64,000 nt of DNA from Tetramitus jugosus (lineage: Eukaryota > Heterolobosea > Eutetramitea > Acrasida > Vahlkampfiidae). The stretch's first letter is position 1. The number at the start of each line of letters is the position of its first letter. Location of the stretch: NCBI GenBank assembly GCA_937625935.1, contig OW569390.1, positions 124,001-188,000 of the forward strand, given 5' to 3'. A model generated the notes under the pieces. The model had not been told where the DNA came from. It made no database searches and was given only the letters and a program-made list of their open reading frames with translations. A program made the translations under genes and the position numbers. Shown one piece after another: positions 11,301 to 22,774 of the stretch.

Positions 11301-13283
11301 TTATCACTTGATCAGTTGTTGGCCATGATTAATCCATTTGTTGAGAGATTACAGTCTCAAGAGCTCATCCAAAACAATTTTATCAAAGTAGCAGGTCACA
11401 TATCCGAGCACAAATTGTTGTTGGATGTGATTGACGAACCACAAATGGATCATCATCTCAATGATTCTGAACTATTGTGTTTGAAGATAATAATTATTAC
11501 GAGATACATCTTTTCCGTGTATCAGCAACTGCATCCATGGAAGTCTGGAATTATTCCTGACGACTCAGACATTTGTAGCTCGAGAGTTATTCGACCTATG
11601 GCAAAGTACATTGAAGAGCAGCGCTTTCAAAAAATAGTTGGGAAAACAAGCTCGAGCTCTGTCATTAGTTCATTTAGAACCAAGTGTGTTCAACTAACGT
11701 TTAATTTATTCAACAAGTATAGATTTGTGGAGGAGAAGGGACAGTCGAAAGCTCTTTCGCAAATACTCTTGTATATATTTGGAGAGGACCTACCAACGTC
11801 GATCAACGCAGCCAGAAGCACGACGAAGAGGAAAGAAGGGAGAGTACAAACATCTTACTCCTTCCGCGATCTTATTGTGTATTTTTGTCTTCACTTGGAT
11901 AAAGAGACCAAGATTGGTTGTACGCGCGACCATTTTAGTTCGTGTATTAAGACCATGTCTGCTTTGGCCAGTGTTTATCCTCCAACAAAGGAACTGTCAT
12001 CTACCACTTCTGCGATTCCACTGGTCAACCACATCACAACCAAGAGGTCCCAAACTATCCACAAGGCATGCAAGATCTTAGAAAGGATTCTTACGCAGTA
12101 CATATTAACGCACTCCACACTAGTGAAATTGTCTCTCACGTTTATGTTAACATTCTCTCAAACAGAGAGATCACTTCAGAGATGTGAGCAGATCATCTCA
12201 ACATGCTATGATAAGTACCATGGGGTTGCGTACGATGAAAACAAGGACTACATGAACATATGCGAAAAAGACAAGTGTGCAGTGGAATCAATTCTTTGTG
12301 TCATGTCGTACATTGAATCATTGCTTACATCCAACTCGAAAGATGATCTGGATATTGTGGATGGAAATCAAACGGAACCATTGGTTACTAATTCTTCGAC
12401 AGACAAGAACATGGAAAATATTGATAATATAGTGTCATCAATCGAGCGCATCATAGTTATGGTATTCGAAGATGAGAAAACAAGAAAAGTGTTCTACACG
12501 AGCAAGATCTTCCATCAACTAGAGAAGAGAATTGAGAATCTTTTGAGCAGACTGTGCAAATATACTATTTCGAACTGTAAAGTGTTGCGGCAAGAGTTGG
12601 CTAGAGCTGCAAAGAAAGTGATAGAAGACGAACAGTCTACAGACTTACTAGCACTCCGAAATATCATACATTTCAGAACAGAAAATTATTATAGTATTTG
12701 TAGATTGCTGTCCAAAATGCAGTACTATAGAGGATCGATTTTAACAAGTGGCGAGAAGGAATCATTCTCTGACAAGTATGCCAGTCTGATCTCCCACTGT
12801 GAGAAACTATCATCAGAAATCAGAGCTCTTCACGACAAATTTAAGTCTGTCCAGTCTACGTTCACCCAAATTGAACTTCCCAACATACCTGTTCTGACAA
12901 AACTGGCCACCACAGAAATTGAGCTTCTCATTCAAGATGATACAACAGACGATGAAACAGACCCTAATCAAAGTGATAGTGAAGAACCAATAAGGAGGAC
13001 CAGTAGCGGAAAAGATGGTGCGACAAGATCAGATGAACAGGTGAAGATACGTCGCAAGCTCAAGAAACAACAACAATTGTCACTCAAGAGGAAACGTATC
13101 ATTGAAGACCGAATTGCGTTTGGTGAGCGAATTTCGAAGAAGCAAAAATCGAAGCAGTCACATCTCCGAAGCAGAAATCGATTCATTGATTTTAACTTGG
13201 GTTTCGAAGGAGATAGTACCTTGGATACTTATGCTGATTTAGAAGACTTTGTCGATGATACAACATGGGAGCCCAAGGAATAA
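8386..13283 (+). CDS. FANCI: Fanconi anaemia group I protein (FANCI)
   Basis: Three exons: 8386-9816, 9886-10008 and 10068-13283. Both introns (69 and 59 nt) are GTAAG...CAG and phase 0. The product is about 1,589 residues, longer than human FANCI (about 1,330). The alpha-solenoid is recognised across the exon 2/3 join: LGESILVHLF aligns with human LGANILLETF. It continues through KDWLSYLP and RLAIYGFTVLL. FANCI pairs with FANCD2 on DNA and is monoubiquitinated in crosslink repair. The Lys modified in human aligns here with Arg (codon 10398-10400, about residue 629), and the following Ser/Thr-Gln cluster is not evident. The C-terminus is acidic and then Lys/Arg-rich (RKLKKQQQLSLKRKR), consistent with a nuclear signal. 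The gene diverges from FANCE. Confidence 0.85.
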
Positions 13284-13409
13284 GTAGTGCGTATCTTATA
13301 AATCACACCTCACCAACACTGGTTGGATTACAACTAATTCTCCATAAACTTTCAGACAACACAAGAAAACAAAAAACGCGTTCTCTCATTACCCATTCGT
13401 TCAGTCATC

Positions 13410-14947
13410 ATGTTTCGAGATATGAAAAAGAATAATACGAAGCTACCTCCTCGGTCAACGCTGTACAAAGCTAACCTGAAAGAATTAGTGGATCACAGCA
13501 TGGAAGAATCCGAAAACAAGAAATATATGGCTGTGTTAGATGCGAGTGGACGAGAGGTTCGGAGTCTTTCTCGAATGAGGAATTTGAAGAAGGAAGACAG
13601 TACTATCGAATTATTCAAGTTAAATGAACAGGTGATAGAGAGCGATAATCTCAACTCGCCGAGATCACCCGATTTTTCACAACCAAATCTAATTCCATTT
13701 ACTCCATTTGATGAGAAAGATAAGTTACCACATGATGAAGAGCAACTCATCTTTGGTGAAACTCATGATGATGCCAGCGCACCGATTGAAGATGAATCAG
13801 ATACTTCTGCTCCTCGAAAGAGCACCACTGCTCATCTCACTGACAGAGTCCATGATCTAGTAGTTAAACTAGACTCGATGAAGGGCAATTTGGATCATTC
13901 TGTTACTGATCTGACCCTGAACTCTGCTCACTTGCATACTCAAATCGCTCAAAATCTAAAACATTGCGCCGAGCAGTACTTGGATAGTATCGTTCAAGAG
14001 ATCCATTATCTTGCTAAGAGTGAAATTCCTGAAATCTATCTCAAAAGCATTCCAAAGTTTGCAATTGCAAGCGAAGAGAATGTCGAACTTCATCGAACAC
14101 TAGTTAGTCTGAAAACATCTGCACAGAATGTCATCTTTCCTAACTCCCTGATCGAGAAGATCAAGTACGATATTCGAGATTTATTCAACAGGAAGTTCGA
14201 GAGCTTGAACACAGAGCTACAGACTGCTAATTCCAAGTTGGAAACATTTTATCACAACATTGGATCAAGTAGTGAGCAATTAGAAGAGATGTTGTTCGAG
14301 ATGAAAACGGAGATCCTTCTCTTGTTGGAAAGAGTGGAACGAGGTGAGATTCAAACAATGGAGCTCCGTGAGGAATTGGAAGCTCAGGAGATGCACATGA
14401 AAGAGAAAGAAGTAATGATGGATATCTTGAGGGATCAAGTCACGCGGAGAGATGATCTGTTGGACGAACAGAGAACATCCTTCCATCGAGAATTACTCTC
14501 ACTCAAGATGGCACTCATGGAGAGGTCCAACAGCCGAACAGAGAACTTTTACTTTGGAAGTGGTACTCAGTTCGAGCTCAACACCCAAATGAAACAGAGC
14601 CAAAAGGCAATGGAAGAGAAGCTAGAGAAGCATGTGGGTGAAATCAAGAAAAGCTTCTTGCGCGAGAAGCGCAATCTATTGTATGAAAAGAAGATTGCCC
14701 TCGAAGAAAAAGGTTTGTTCACTTCACGCTGCCGTTGACTTTTCACTGTACATCTACTGACTGATAACAATCCTCTCAAGCAGAAGCTATAATCAATGAT
14801 CTAAAGCGAAAATGCAGAAGATATGAGGAAAAGTTGGCTTCTCTCCACAGTGATGTGAGCTTCTCTGAATACAATCCTGCTCCAATACTCAACGACCAAA
14901 AGACCAATAGCACCAAAACAGAACCACTGCTCCCTTTGATCAGGTAG
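13410..14947 (+). CDS. Coiled-coil protein of unknown function (about 488 aa)
   Basis: Two exons, 13410-14712 and 14784-14947, with a 71-nt GT-AG intron; the downstream frame ends at TAG 14945. The acceptor is a tandem AAGCAG, so use of 14780 or 14783 would add or omit one codon. The N-terminal third is charged, with a Pro-rich Ser/Asn patch. From about residue 280 to the end the protein is long amphipathic helix (ELREELEAQEMHMKEKE and similar), typical of coiled coils. No enzymatic motif is seen. It could be cytoskeletal, centrosomal or a tether. It starts about 125 bp after FANCI on the same strand. Confidence 0.72.
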
Positions 14948-15208
14948 GCCTTCAATTTCTGACGACTGGATCCATACCATCACCTAGTCATCGGTAACAG
15001 TCACTTGTTAAAAATAGTTAACTGTTCGTCACAAGCCACAGCATTTGGTCTGACCAACGAAAACCACGTGCACAATCGAGATCAAAAAAAGATCACATTT
15101 TGCATCATCACCAGAGAGGAGTTTCTTTACAACAAAATTTCGAGGCAAAAAGCCAAATCAAAAAAAACAAAAAAAGCTTCAGCGCAACAAAACCATCAAA
15201 GATTTTCA

Positions 15209-18200
15209 ATGCTCATCAAATTCGAAACCAAGAGCAATCGAGTCAAGGGTCTCAGTTTTCATCCAAAGAGACCATGGATTCTAGCTAGTCTTCACACTGG
15301 AAGCATCCAATTGTGGGACTATAGAATGGGAACATTGATCGACACATATGATGAACATGATGGTACGTTGAATATAATCTGCTACACATATATGATGTTA
15401 TCATCACCTGATCATCTCCACCAAAATGATAATAACACTCGTTTTTTTTTCATTGTGTGATTTTTTTTCGATCCGTGAAATTGTAATAATCAGGTCCTGT
15501 GAGAGGTGTTGATTTCCACAGCACTCAACCACTGTTTGTATCCGGTGGTGATGACTATAAGATCAAAGTTTGGAATTACAAGCTGAGAAGATGTTTGTTT
15601 ACACTGGTGGGTCACTTGGACTATATTCGAACAGTAGAATTCCACAAGGAACAGGTGTGTAGTCGATTGTCTTCTTCTCATCCATTGTCGAAACTTTACA
15701 ATTTATTTTTTCTGATGCACCATCTGACTGAACAATTTTTTTTCCAATGTGATGATGATGATCAATATGATAGCCATGGATCGTGTCTGCTTCTGATGAT
15801 CAAACCATTCGTGTTTGGAATTGGCAATCAAGAACTCAAATTGCTGTGCTCCCTGGTCATAATCACTATGTCATGTCTGCGTCGTTCCATCCAAAACAAA
15901 ATTTGATTGTCTCTGCATCGTTAGATCAAACTGTGCGTGTCTGGGACATTTCTGGCTTGAAAAAGAGAGGTGTCTTGCCAAGTAGTAGTTCCGATGACTT
16001 TGGCTCCCGAGTGACCAATCAGTTGAGTCAAGATGTTTTTGGTTCGAGTGACGTCATGGTCAAGTACATTTTGGAGGGTCATGACAGAGGAGTCAACTGG
16101 GCATGTTTCCACCCAACATTGAATCTGATCATTTCTGCCGGTGATGACAAACAGGTTAAACTGTGGAAGATTAATGATACGAAGGCATGGGAGGTTGACA
16201 CCTATGGAGGTCACTTGAGCAATGTGTCATGCGCCATGTTCCACGCAAAGAAGGACTTGATTGTGAGTAACTCGGAAGACAAAACGATTCGATTCTATGA
16301 TTTGAACAACAACAAATATATTAAGAATTACAGAAGAGAGGGATGCAGATTCTGGATACTCGACGTACATCCAAATCAAAACTTGATTGCCGCTGGTCAC
16401 GACACTGGATTGATGGTGTTCAAATTGGAGCGTGAAAGACCTGCATACTATTCCATGAAGGCCAATGTTCTGTACATTAAGGATAAGTATTTGAGATTGT
16501 ATAACTTTAAGAAGAATAGTGACTCACCAGTTGCAGTCCTGAGAAGAAGCAACACTCGACCTGTGAGAACACTGTCCTTCAATCAACACGAAGGCTATGT
16601 CATTGTGACATCAGATCAAGACGGTGGTACATATGAATTGTTCAAGGTTCCAAAGGGTGGAGCAAGCGCAGACGTTGACGTTGCTACTCAAATTAGAAAG
16701 GGCAGAGCGATAGCAGCAGTCTTTTCGGGCATGAGAAAGTATGCCATTCTTGACAGAAGCAAGAAGATTTTTGTAACAAATGTTGACACTGAAGCAACAA
16801 AGGAAATTGTTGTCAAGGAGATTGGAACGCCTCGCTTCATTTTCGAATCCACTCCTGGCAGAATTCTGATTAAGAGTGACTCAAAGGTTTATCAATACGA
16901 CTTTGAACAACAAAAGATTATCAATGAAGTGAGCAACAATAATGTGAAATATGTTGTGTGGTCAGATGACCAAACCAGAGTTGCTCTGTTGAGCAAGCAT
17001 GTGATTACCATTTGTACGAGTGCTTTGAAGGTTCTGTGCTCTATCCATGAAACTATTCGTATTAAGAGCGGTGCGTTCGATGAAAATGGCGTCTTTATTT
17101 ACACTACTTTGAATCATATGAAGTACTGTTTGGTGAATGGAAATTCTGGAACGATCAAGACTTTGCCTCTGCCTATTTATATTGTCAAGGCAAGAACAAA
17201 CAATATTAGCTTTGTAGATAGAGAAGGTGAAGCTGGATGCATTACTATTGACTCCACCGAATACAAGTTCAAGCTTGCTCTTGCTGAAGGAAGAACGAAG
17301 GAAATTAGATCCATCATTGGTCAATCAAAGATTCTTGGTGATTCCATCATTGCCTATCTGCAACAAAAGGGTTATCCTGAGATTGCTATGAAATTCGTTC
17401 AAGACGACATTACCAAGTTTAATCTTGCTATCGAGTGTGGTGATATTGATGCCGCTATCAAGGCTGCTCAGAAGATTGAGAAGCAAGACGCTTGGCAAAA
17501 GCTTGGTGCTGAAGCTCTTAGACAAGGTAACATGGCTGTTGTCGAAAAGGCATATCAAAAAACCAAGGACTTTGAAAAGCTGTCATTCTTGTATTTGGTT
17601 ACTGGTAACATTCCAAACTTGAAGAAGATGCTCAAGATTGCCACCATGCGAGAGGATGTTAATTCCAGATTCCACAACGCTCTCTATCTAGGAGACGTGG
17701 AGGAACGTATTAGAATCTTACAAGAAGTTGGACATATCAATTTGGCCTACATTACCGCTGTTACACACGGACTAGCTGGCATCGCTGAGAATTTGAAGCA
17801 CAGCTTGGATCCTGACTTCAAGATGCCTAAGCTTCCTGACAATCCTCGCTTGATGATCCCTCCAATTCCAATCATTAAGGAATTCATGTGGCCTATGTCT
17901 CATACCACCGAACCTACTGGATACGACGAACAAGAAGAAGTTGTTGAGGAAGCAGAGCAAGAACAAGTTGAAGATGAAGCTTGGGGTGAGGACATTATTC
18001 AAGAGGAAGAAGAACAGAAGCCAAAATCAAGAAGAGAAGAAGTTGAAGAGGAAGAAGTTGACGATAGTCAATGGGGTGAAGGTATTGGTTTGGACGAAGA
18101 AATTGACACATCCGGTCTGGAAGTATCTGGTGGTTCATCCCAATTGCTTGATGCCACGCCGGGAAGAAGTCTTGCAGAACAATGGCCAGACAACTCTCAA

Positions 18201-19133
18201 CATCCAGCTGATCATGCTGCTGCAGGTTCCTTCAACACTGCCATGGATATTCTCTCCAAGGCATCCGGAATTGTTAACTTTACGCCACTGAAACCATACT
18301 TTATGGCTCTCTACACTGGCGCCAGTGTTGCTGTTACGTTGACACCTTCACTGCCTTCCATCATTCATTCATTGCAACGCACAAAGGCCGGACAGGATTC
18401 ATTGCCAGTATTGGCCAACTGTACTATTGAAGATTTGAACAGAAAACAGACACTTGCATTCAATGCCACCTCAAAGGCTCAATTGGAAGAAGCTATTGAT
18501 ATATTCCGCGACATTATGTACTCGTCTCTCTTTATGATTATTGAGAACAAGAATGCCGAGAGAGCTGTTGCCGAGATCATTCGAACATGCTCCGAGTATG
18601 TCGCTGCCCTACGGTTAGAAGTCACCAGAAGAGGCCTATCTGCAGATGACTCCTTGAGAGGTGCTGAGCTAGCAGCCTACTTTACTAGATGCAAGCTCCA
18701 AAACAAGCATTTAATGCTTGGTCTCAAATCTGCAATGACAACTGCATACAAGTTGGAAAACTTCCTGTATGCAGCAGGCTTTGCCAATCGTCTCCTCAAG
18801 ATGGATCCTCAGCCAAACCTAGCTAAGCAAGCAAAGGTCGTTCTCCAAGCAAAGGAAAAGAATCCAACGAACAAGCAGGAGATGAAATACGACGAGAGAA
18901 ATCCGTTCGTTGTTTGTAATATTTCCATGACTCCAATCTACGCTGGAAGCGACAAGATTCACTGCTCATTCTGTGGTGCTGCCTATCTGCCACAATACAA
19001 GAATGAAGTCTGTACAGTGTGTAGCATTGCCAAAATTGGTGCCAACGCCATTGGATTGTACAAGTTTGTTCAACAGTTCAAGACAGCAGACATGACTCAA
19101 TCATCTGGTAGCGGATGGGATGACGAAGAGTAA
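15209..19133 (+). CDS. COPA: Coatomer subunit alpha (COPI alpha-COP)
   Basis: Three exons: 15209-15362, 15494-15654 and 15774-19133. Splicing restores the family-typical N-terminus ([19 protein letters not shown], then [12 protein letters not shown]). The product is about 1,224 residues, the usual family length. WD40 repeats fill residues 1-320 ([37 protein letters not shown]). A second propeller, an alpha-solenoid, an acidic linker ([15 protein letters not shown]) and the coatomer alpha C-terminal domain follow, including a zinc-binding-like [10 protein letters not shown]...[10 protein letters not shown]. The protein is the scaffold and KKxx-cargo-binding subunit of COPI coats on Golgi-to-ER vesicles. 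The ATG was chosen by matching the invariant start; an upstream in-frame ATG at 15005 has no family similarity. Confidence 0.96.
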
Positions 19134-19565
19134 ACAATAACCACTCCCATGACATAATAAATAAAAACTTTCAGCATGCAAATGAACGCGTTAGGTAACG
19201 ACATTCAAAAGCTCCGATCGCGGGTCATCCGCGCACCCATTTTGATGAAATTCCATGACCACGTCTGGACAAAGGGTGCGCGGGTGGACAATTTCCACGT
19301 GCTTCCTTGACTGGAGGAGCTCACTGTTCGAAAAGCTTCTGCAGCTTCCCTCCACACACTTCATGAGCTTTGTCAATCAAACCAACAACAACACCAACAA
19401 ACCCAAAACAACATCAACGATAACCAAGTCATTTATTCCTTGCTGTGTTTTTTTTCAAAAGAGACATTACTTGAGTGAAATATTCTACTCTCCCCCTTCC
19501 CATAACATTCAAAAAATACACTCATCGAATTTTCACAACCACAACCACAACAATCATTAGTAACC
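19134..19565. other. Intergenic region with a likely COPA poly(A) signal
   Basis: Overlapping AATAAATAAA-like signals lie about 20 bp after the COPA stop, consistent with its 3' end. The remainder is A/C-rich leader sequence of the transporter gene (repeats of AACAACAAC and CACAACCACAAC). No further gene is seen. Confidence 0.5.
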
Positions 19566-21083
19566 ATGATGCAAGAAGAAGATCAAACAACATCGACAAC
19601 AACAACGACATTTCCCATCTCAGTCAACAATAACACTAGTGATGATGATCAACCAACGATATCAACAACAACCATCAAATCATCTCCATCATTCTCCGAT
19701 CCATCCAAAGCAGGCATTATTCCAAGTCCTTCACTCTACCATGTCCCTTCATCACCATCACCCACCAATACAACAACACCAACAACAGAAAGTAACAATA
19801 ACAATAATTCACTTCATATTTATTCTGAAAATTCCATTGATCAACCCATTGAAAAAGTGACTGAAGCGATGATTCAGGAAGGAGAAGAAAAAGCTCTCAC
19901 ACTTTTTCAACGGTGCAAACAAGCTCTCATTTGGTTTTCAACAAGTCAACTTTTGTGTCATTCTTTGTTGTTGTTGGCTCAAGTTTTCTTTGGAGGTTTT
20001 GGTGTCATTGGTCCCATGTCCATTAAGCACTTTCCAAGTAGTGCACTCTTTGCTTGCTTGAGAACCGTAATTATGAGTTTGACAATTTTTCCGCTGGCGG
20101 TCATTTTTGATTGGCGCCATTCTTTCCGACACGAAAATTACAGTGAAAGAAATTCGATCAAACAACATTTTTTAGCAAAAATTCCGAGCGGAAAGGATGC
20201 TCTGTTGTTGGTTGTTCTGGGAACAAATTTGATTTGTAATTTGTTGACGTATATCATGGCTGTTGGATTGACCAATTATACAATTGTTGCAATCATACAG
20301 CCAGTGTCGACTGTTTTCACTTGTTTGTTGTCCATTTTGTTGAAGAGAGAAGGAAAATCAATTGTCAAGATTTTGGGTGTCATTTTGGCTGTGGTTGGAT
20401 CAGTGGCCATGCTTTTGATTATCACCTTTTTTGGTGATGGTTCTCCATCCTCTTCCTCCAATGTGGGTAGTGGGAGTGGAGCAACTGGAACAACTGCTTC
20501 TTCGTTTAATTATCGAAGTTTAGCAGGTGCGGGCATCTATCTGTTCAATACGTTTATTACGGCAACGTTTTTGATTACGCAGAGAGTGGCTCTGGATCGA
20601 AAGATTCCTCCATTGACTGTCACATCGTATTCGATGATTATTGCACAAATCTGGGGCATGATTATTGCTGCATTCTTGGTCAAGAACTTTAATCCTGTTG
20701 CAATTCCAAGGATTGGATGGATCGGTCTGGTTTATTCTGGTATTGTCATTGGTAGTATGAGTTTTGGCATGAGTTCATATGCTGCAAAGTTTACAAGTCC
20801 TACTGTCGTGTCTGTTTACAATACGACAGCACCAATCATCTCAACGATATTCCAATACGTGTTCCTGAGACAAACAACAACCATGTATGCTGTTGTTGGT
20901 GCCATGTTGATTACAGTTGGTGTGGTCATGGTCGGATATGCGAAACGAAAGGAAGAGATCAAACAACAGCAAGAAGAAGAATTGAAGGACAACCGATCGA
21001 CAGGCGATGAGAATCAAGATGAAGTTGAGCTTGAAGAAGAAAGTACTATCGCAAAAGATGAGGCAGTAGTGGAACAAGCATAA
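19566..21083 (+). CDS. Drug/metabolite transporter superfamily (EamA/WAT1-like) permease
   Basis: A 505-residue single-exon protein starting ATG ATG. The first 110 residues are a soluble Ser/Thr/Asn-rich tail. About ten hydrophobic segments follow from residue 125, arranged as two EamA halves. Each half ends in the typical paired helices: NYTIVAIIQPVSTVFTCLLS and ILGVILAVVGSVAMLLI in the first half, SVYNTTAPIISTIFQYVFL and AVVGAMLITVGVVMVGY in the second. The C-terminus is a charged cytoplasmic tail. Plant relatives move auxin and amino acids, but the substrate here cannot be inferred. The nearby genes give no functional clue. Confidence 0.8.
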   Translation: MMQEEDQTTSTTTTTFPISVNNNTSDDDQPTISTTTIKSSPSFSDPSKAGIIPSPSLYHVPSSPSPTNTTTPTTESNNNNNSLHIYSENSIDQPIEKVTEAMIQEGEEKALTLFQRCKQALIWFSTSQLLCHSLLLLAQVFFGGFGVIGPMSIKHFPSSALFACLRTVIMSLTIFPLAVIFDWRHSFRHENYSERNSIKQHFLAKIPSGKDALLLVVLGTNLICNLLTYIMAVGLTNYTIVAIIQPVSTVFTCLLSILLKREGKSIVKILGVILAVVGSVAMLLIITFFGDGSPSSSSNVGSGSGATGTTASSFNYRSLAGAGIYLFNTFITATFLITQRVALDRKIPPLTVTSYSMIIAQIWGMIIAAFLVKNFNPVAIPRIGWIGLVYSGIVIGSMSFGMSSYAAKFTSPTVVSVYNTTAPIISTIFQYVFLRQTTTMYAVVGAMLITVGVVMVGYAKRKEEIKQQQEEELKDNRSTGDENQDEVELEEESTIAKDEAVVEQA

Positions 21084-21486
21084 ATAAAGGTTGATCAGTT
21101 TCGCAGATAAACTTTCTTTCGTTTCTCTCTGCAGTTCGTCAAACGAGCGACCCATAGAGCTTAAAATTGCACTTGGGACACGTCGTGTCCATATCTTCCA
21201 CCCCGTAGAGATGTTTGGCTTTTGACTTGTGCAACGAACCACTCAAGCTGTCTATCAACCCTAAAGTGCATTTCATAAAGGAGCAGTCTGTTGCACCTCC
21301 CAAACATGCCTTCTGAATCCACCACAACTTCGACCGATCTTCTGCTGCTGTTTTTCTATCACTTCAAAATTATCCTTGCACATCAGTATTGGTAGGGTTG
21401 CAGAACGATCGTGTGTGTCGTTGCATTGTAGGAGTTCAAGGTCCATGAGAATGTATCTCTTGCGCTCGACAATGGGCCAGAAAAAC
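21084..21486. other. Unassigned region with possible minus-strand gene remnant
   Basis: On the minus strand, frame 21273-21509 (containing RYILMDLELLQCNDTHDR) and frame 21139-21327 (ending TTCPKCNFKLYGSLV, with a CxxC pair) overlap in different frames and look more protein-like than chance. They could be the 3' part of a decayed gene beside LINE A. No start or family can be given. The nearest intact gene ends at 21083. Confidence 0.3.
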
Positions 21487-21549
21487 TTTTTTTGTTTTAA
21501 TACAACCATTTCGGCTGCTCTGATTTTATTTTCTGATAATTTACACTGG

Positions 21550-21620
21550 ATAACGCTCGAAGAGCGTTATCTCCTCTGTTACTTTTCATTTCTCACAATG
21601 ACGCTCGTAGAGCGTCATTG
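21550..21620 (-). repeat. Paired hairpins in LINE A 3' UTR
   Basis: Two perfect inverted repeats with 3-nt loops: ATAACGCTC / GAGCGTTAT (21550-21570) and CAATGACGCTC / GAGCGTCATTG (21596-21620). The same arrangement occurs in LINE B and fragment E. It is probably an RNA structure used by the reverse transcriptase for template recognition. Confidence 0.75.
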
Positions 21621-21722
21621 TTATGTGTCTTCCTTGTGGGAGATGAATAGGCGATGAAGGGTGTCGACGCACCTCCTCTTCACCCTGTTCACGAATGATT
21701 TTGCTTTCTTTTCCGCCATGAG

Positions 21723-22543
21723 CTATTGTGCAGGTCTCTTCGCTATCGGGTCTTTCCAGACTTTGTACATTCGTTTGATACAAGATCTTTTCATTGCATT
21801 TACCAATCTTTTCACTTTTGTTTCCCGCTTCTTGCGGCCATACACTACTATTTCCTTCATCAGTACCTCCTTCTGGTCCTCTTCTTTACCCATTAGTCCT
21901 GCCAGCAGCTCTTCCGATGTTCGACTGGGGATCCGAGGTAGCATTTTGCCATCATCGTACACCGCATTGTCAAACCAGAGATTGAGCTTGGCTGGTCTCA
22001 TAAACTCCAGTTTGTTCAATGAAACCTTGAATTCTTCCACTAGTTCGCTTCTTGCTCTTTTGGCTTCTTCACACTCCACCAAGAGGTGTAGTATCGTCTC
22101 CGGTTCGCTCTTGCAATGAGCACACATGGTCTCCATCAGTGGTTCATACAGGTCTCGTACTACAGTCTTTGTGTGCAGAGTGCCACTCCGGACTTGGTGA
22201 TAGAACCACAGCTCACCTCTTTCTAGACCGAAAGGGCACTTCAAGAACTCATTCCACTCCTTATCCTTCTGCAGTTCAGCTTCTAACTTCCAGTTTCCAT
22301 CTGATTTTACAGACTCAGCTCTTACTTGCGCAAAATGTTCCATCAAACCTTCTCTTACATTGGGATTGCTGAGAACACTGCCATCTGCCGTCACTTCTAC
22401 TGGCATCTTTCATTGCTCTCTGCTTCCTCCAACTTTCGTCACATGGTTTTCCAAGGAGCTCCATGTAGGCCTTTATCCTAGAGTACCTTGCAGGACCGAC
22501 TCCTTTCAGCTTGAACTTCTTCTTGGCCTCCTCCAGTAATCAA
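21723..22543 (-). pseudogene. LINE A ORF2 C-terminal remnant with zinc-knuckle (zf-RVT-like)
   Basis: The longest frame is 227 codons (22406-21723). Further upstream, to about 22543, the similarity to LINE C continues in another frame (KGVGPARYSRIKAYMELLGK), so there is at least one frameshift near 22400. It carries the CxxC...H...C pattern CAHCKSEPETILHLLVEC, typical of the zinc-binding region after LINE reverse transcriptases. Endonuclease and RT domains are absent. It is non-functional as a source of enzyme. Confidence 0.8.
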
Positions 22544-22579
22544 TTTTTGGGTAATGAGATAATTTCTTGAATACAACAA

Positions 22580-22661
22580 GCTCATTTGGCCGAGTGGTTA
22601 AGGCGGCGCACTGCTAATGCGTTGGGTTCATCCCGCGTAGGTTCGAATCCTACAGTGGGCG
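22580..22661 (+). tRNA. tRNA-Ser(GCT)
   Basis: An 82-nt cloverleaf. Acceptor strands are GCTCATT and AGTGGGC with discriminator G. The D-arm/A-box reads TGGCCGAGTGGTTAAGG. The anticodon stem is GCGCA/TGCGT around loop CTGCTAA, giving anticodon GCT. A long variable arm follows, then the T-arm/B-box GGTTCGAATCC. A T5 terminator is at 22664-22668. There is no intron. LINE A lies just upstream in opposite orientation. Confidence 0.95.
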
Positions 22662-22774
22662 ACTTTTTGGGTTATTCTTGTTTCTTTAGATTTTGGCAAT
22701 AGGCCCACCAAATTCTGGCGTATCATTCGGTTAATACAATGCGTCCTCATAAGATAAGATGATTTTATTTAATC

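Larger units (their letters stand above)
21487..22543 (-). mobile_element. LINE A: 5'-truncated, chimeric non-LTR retrotransposon fragment
   Basis: Read on the minus strand, the fragment starts abruptly in the ORF2 C-terminal region near 22543. It ends in an A-rich tail (plus-strand T-run 21487-21498). The coding body, to the stop at 21723-21725, closely matches LINE C (CPFGLERGELWFYHQVRSGT, KRLVNAMKRSCIKR). After that stop comes a second short frame (21608-21714, KKAKSFVNRVKRRC) plus two hairpins and a GGTTGTATTAAAA tail, all of the LINE B type. The switch follows CAATAGCTCA, shared with C. It ends about 37 bp from the start of tRNA-Ser. I could not find a target-site duplication. Confidence 0.85.

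Noticed and set aside
15005..15208. N-terminal 68-codon extension of coatomer alpha
   Set aside because: Family members start at MLxKFETKS; the extension is A-rich leader sequence.
21470..22580. A target-site duplication for LINE A
   Set aside because: No convincing repeat was found between the flank after the tail (21460-21486) and the region 22544-22579.
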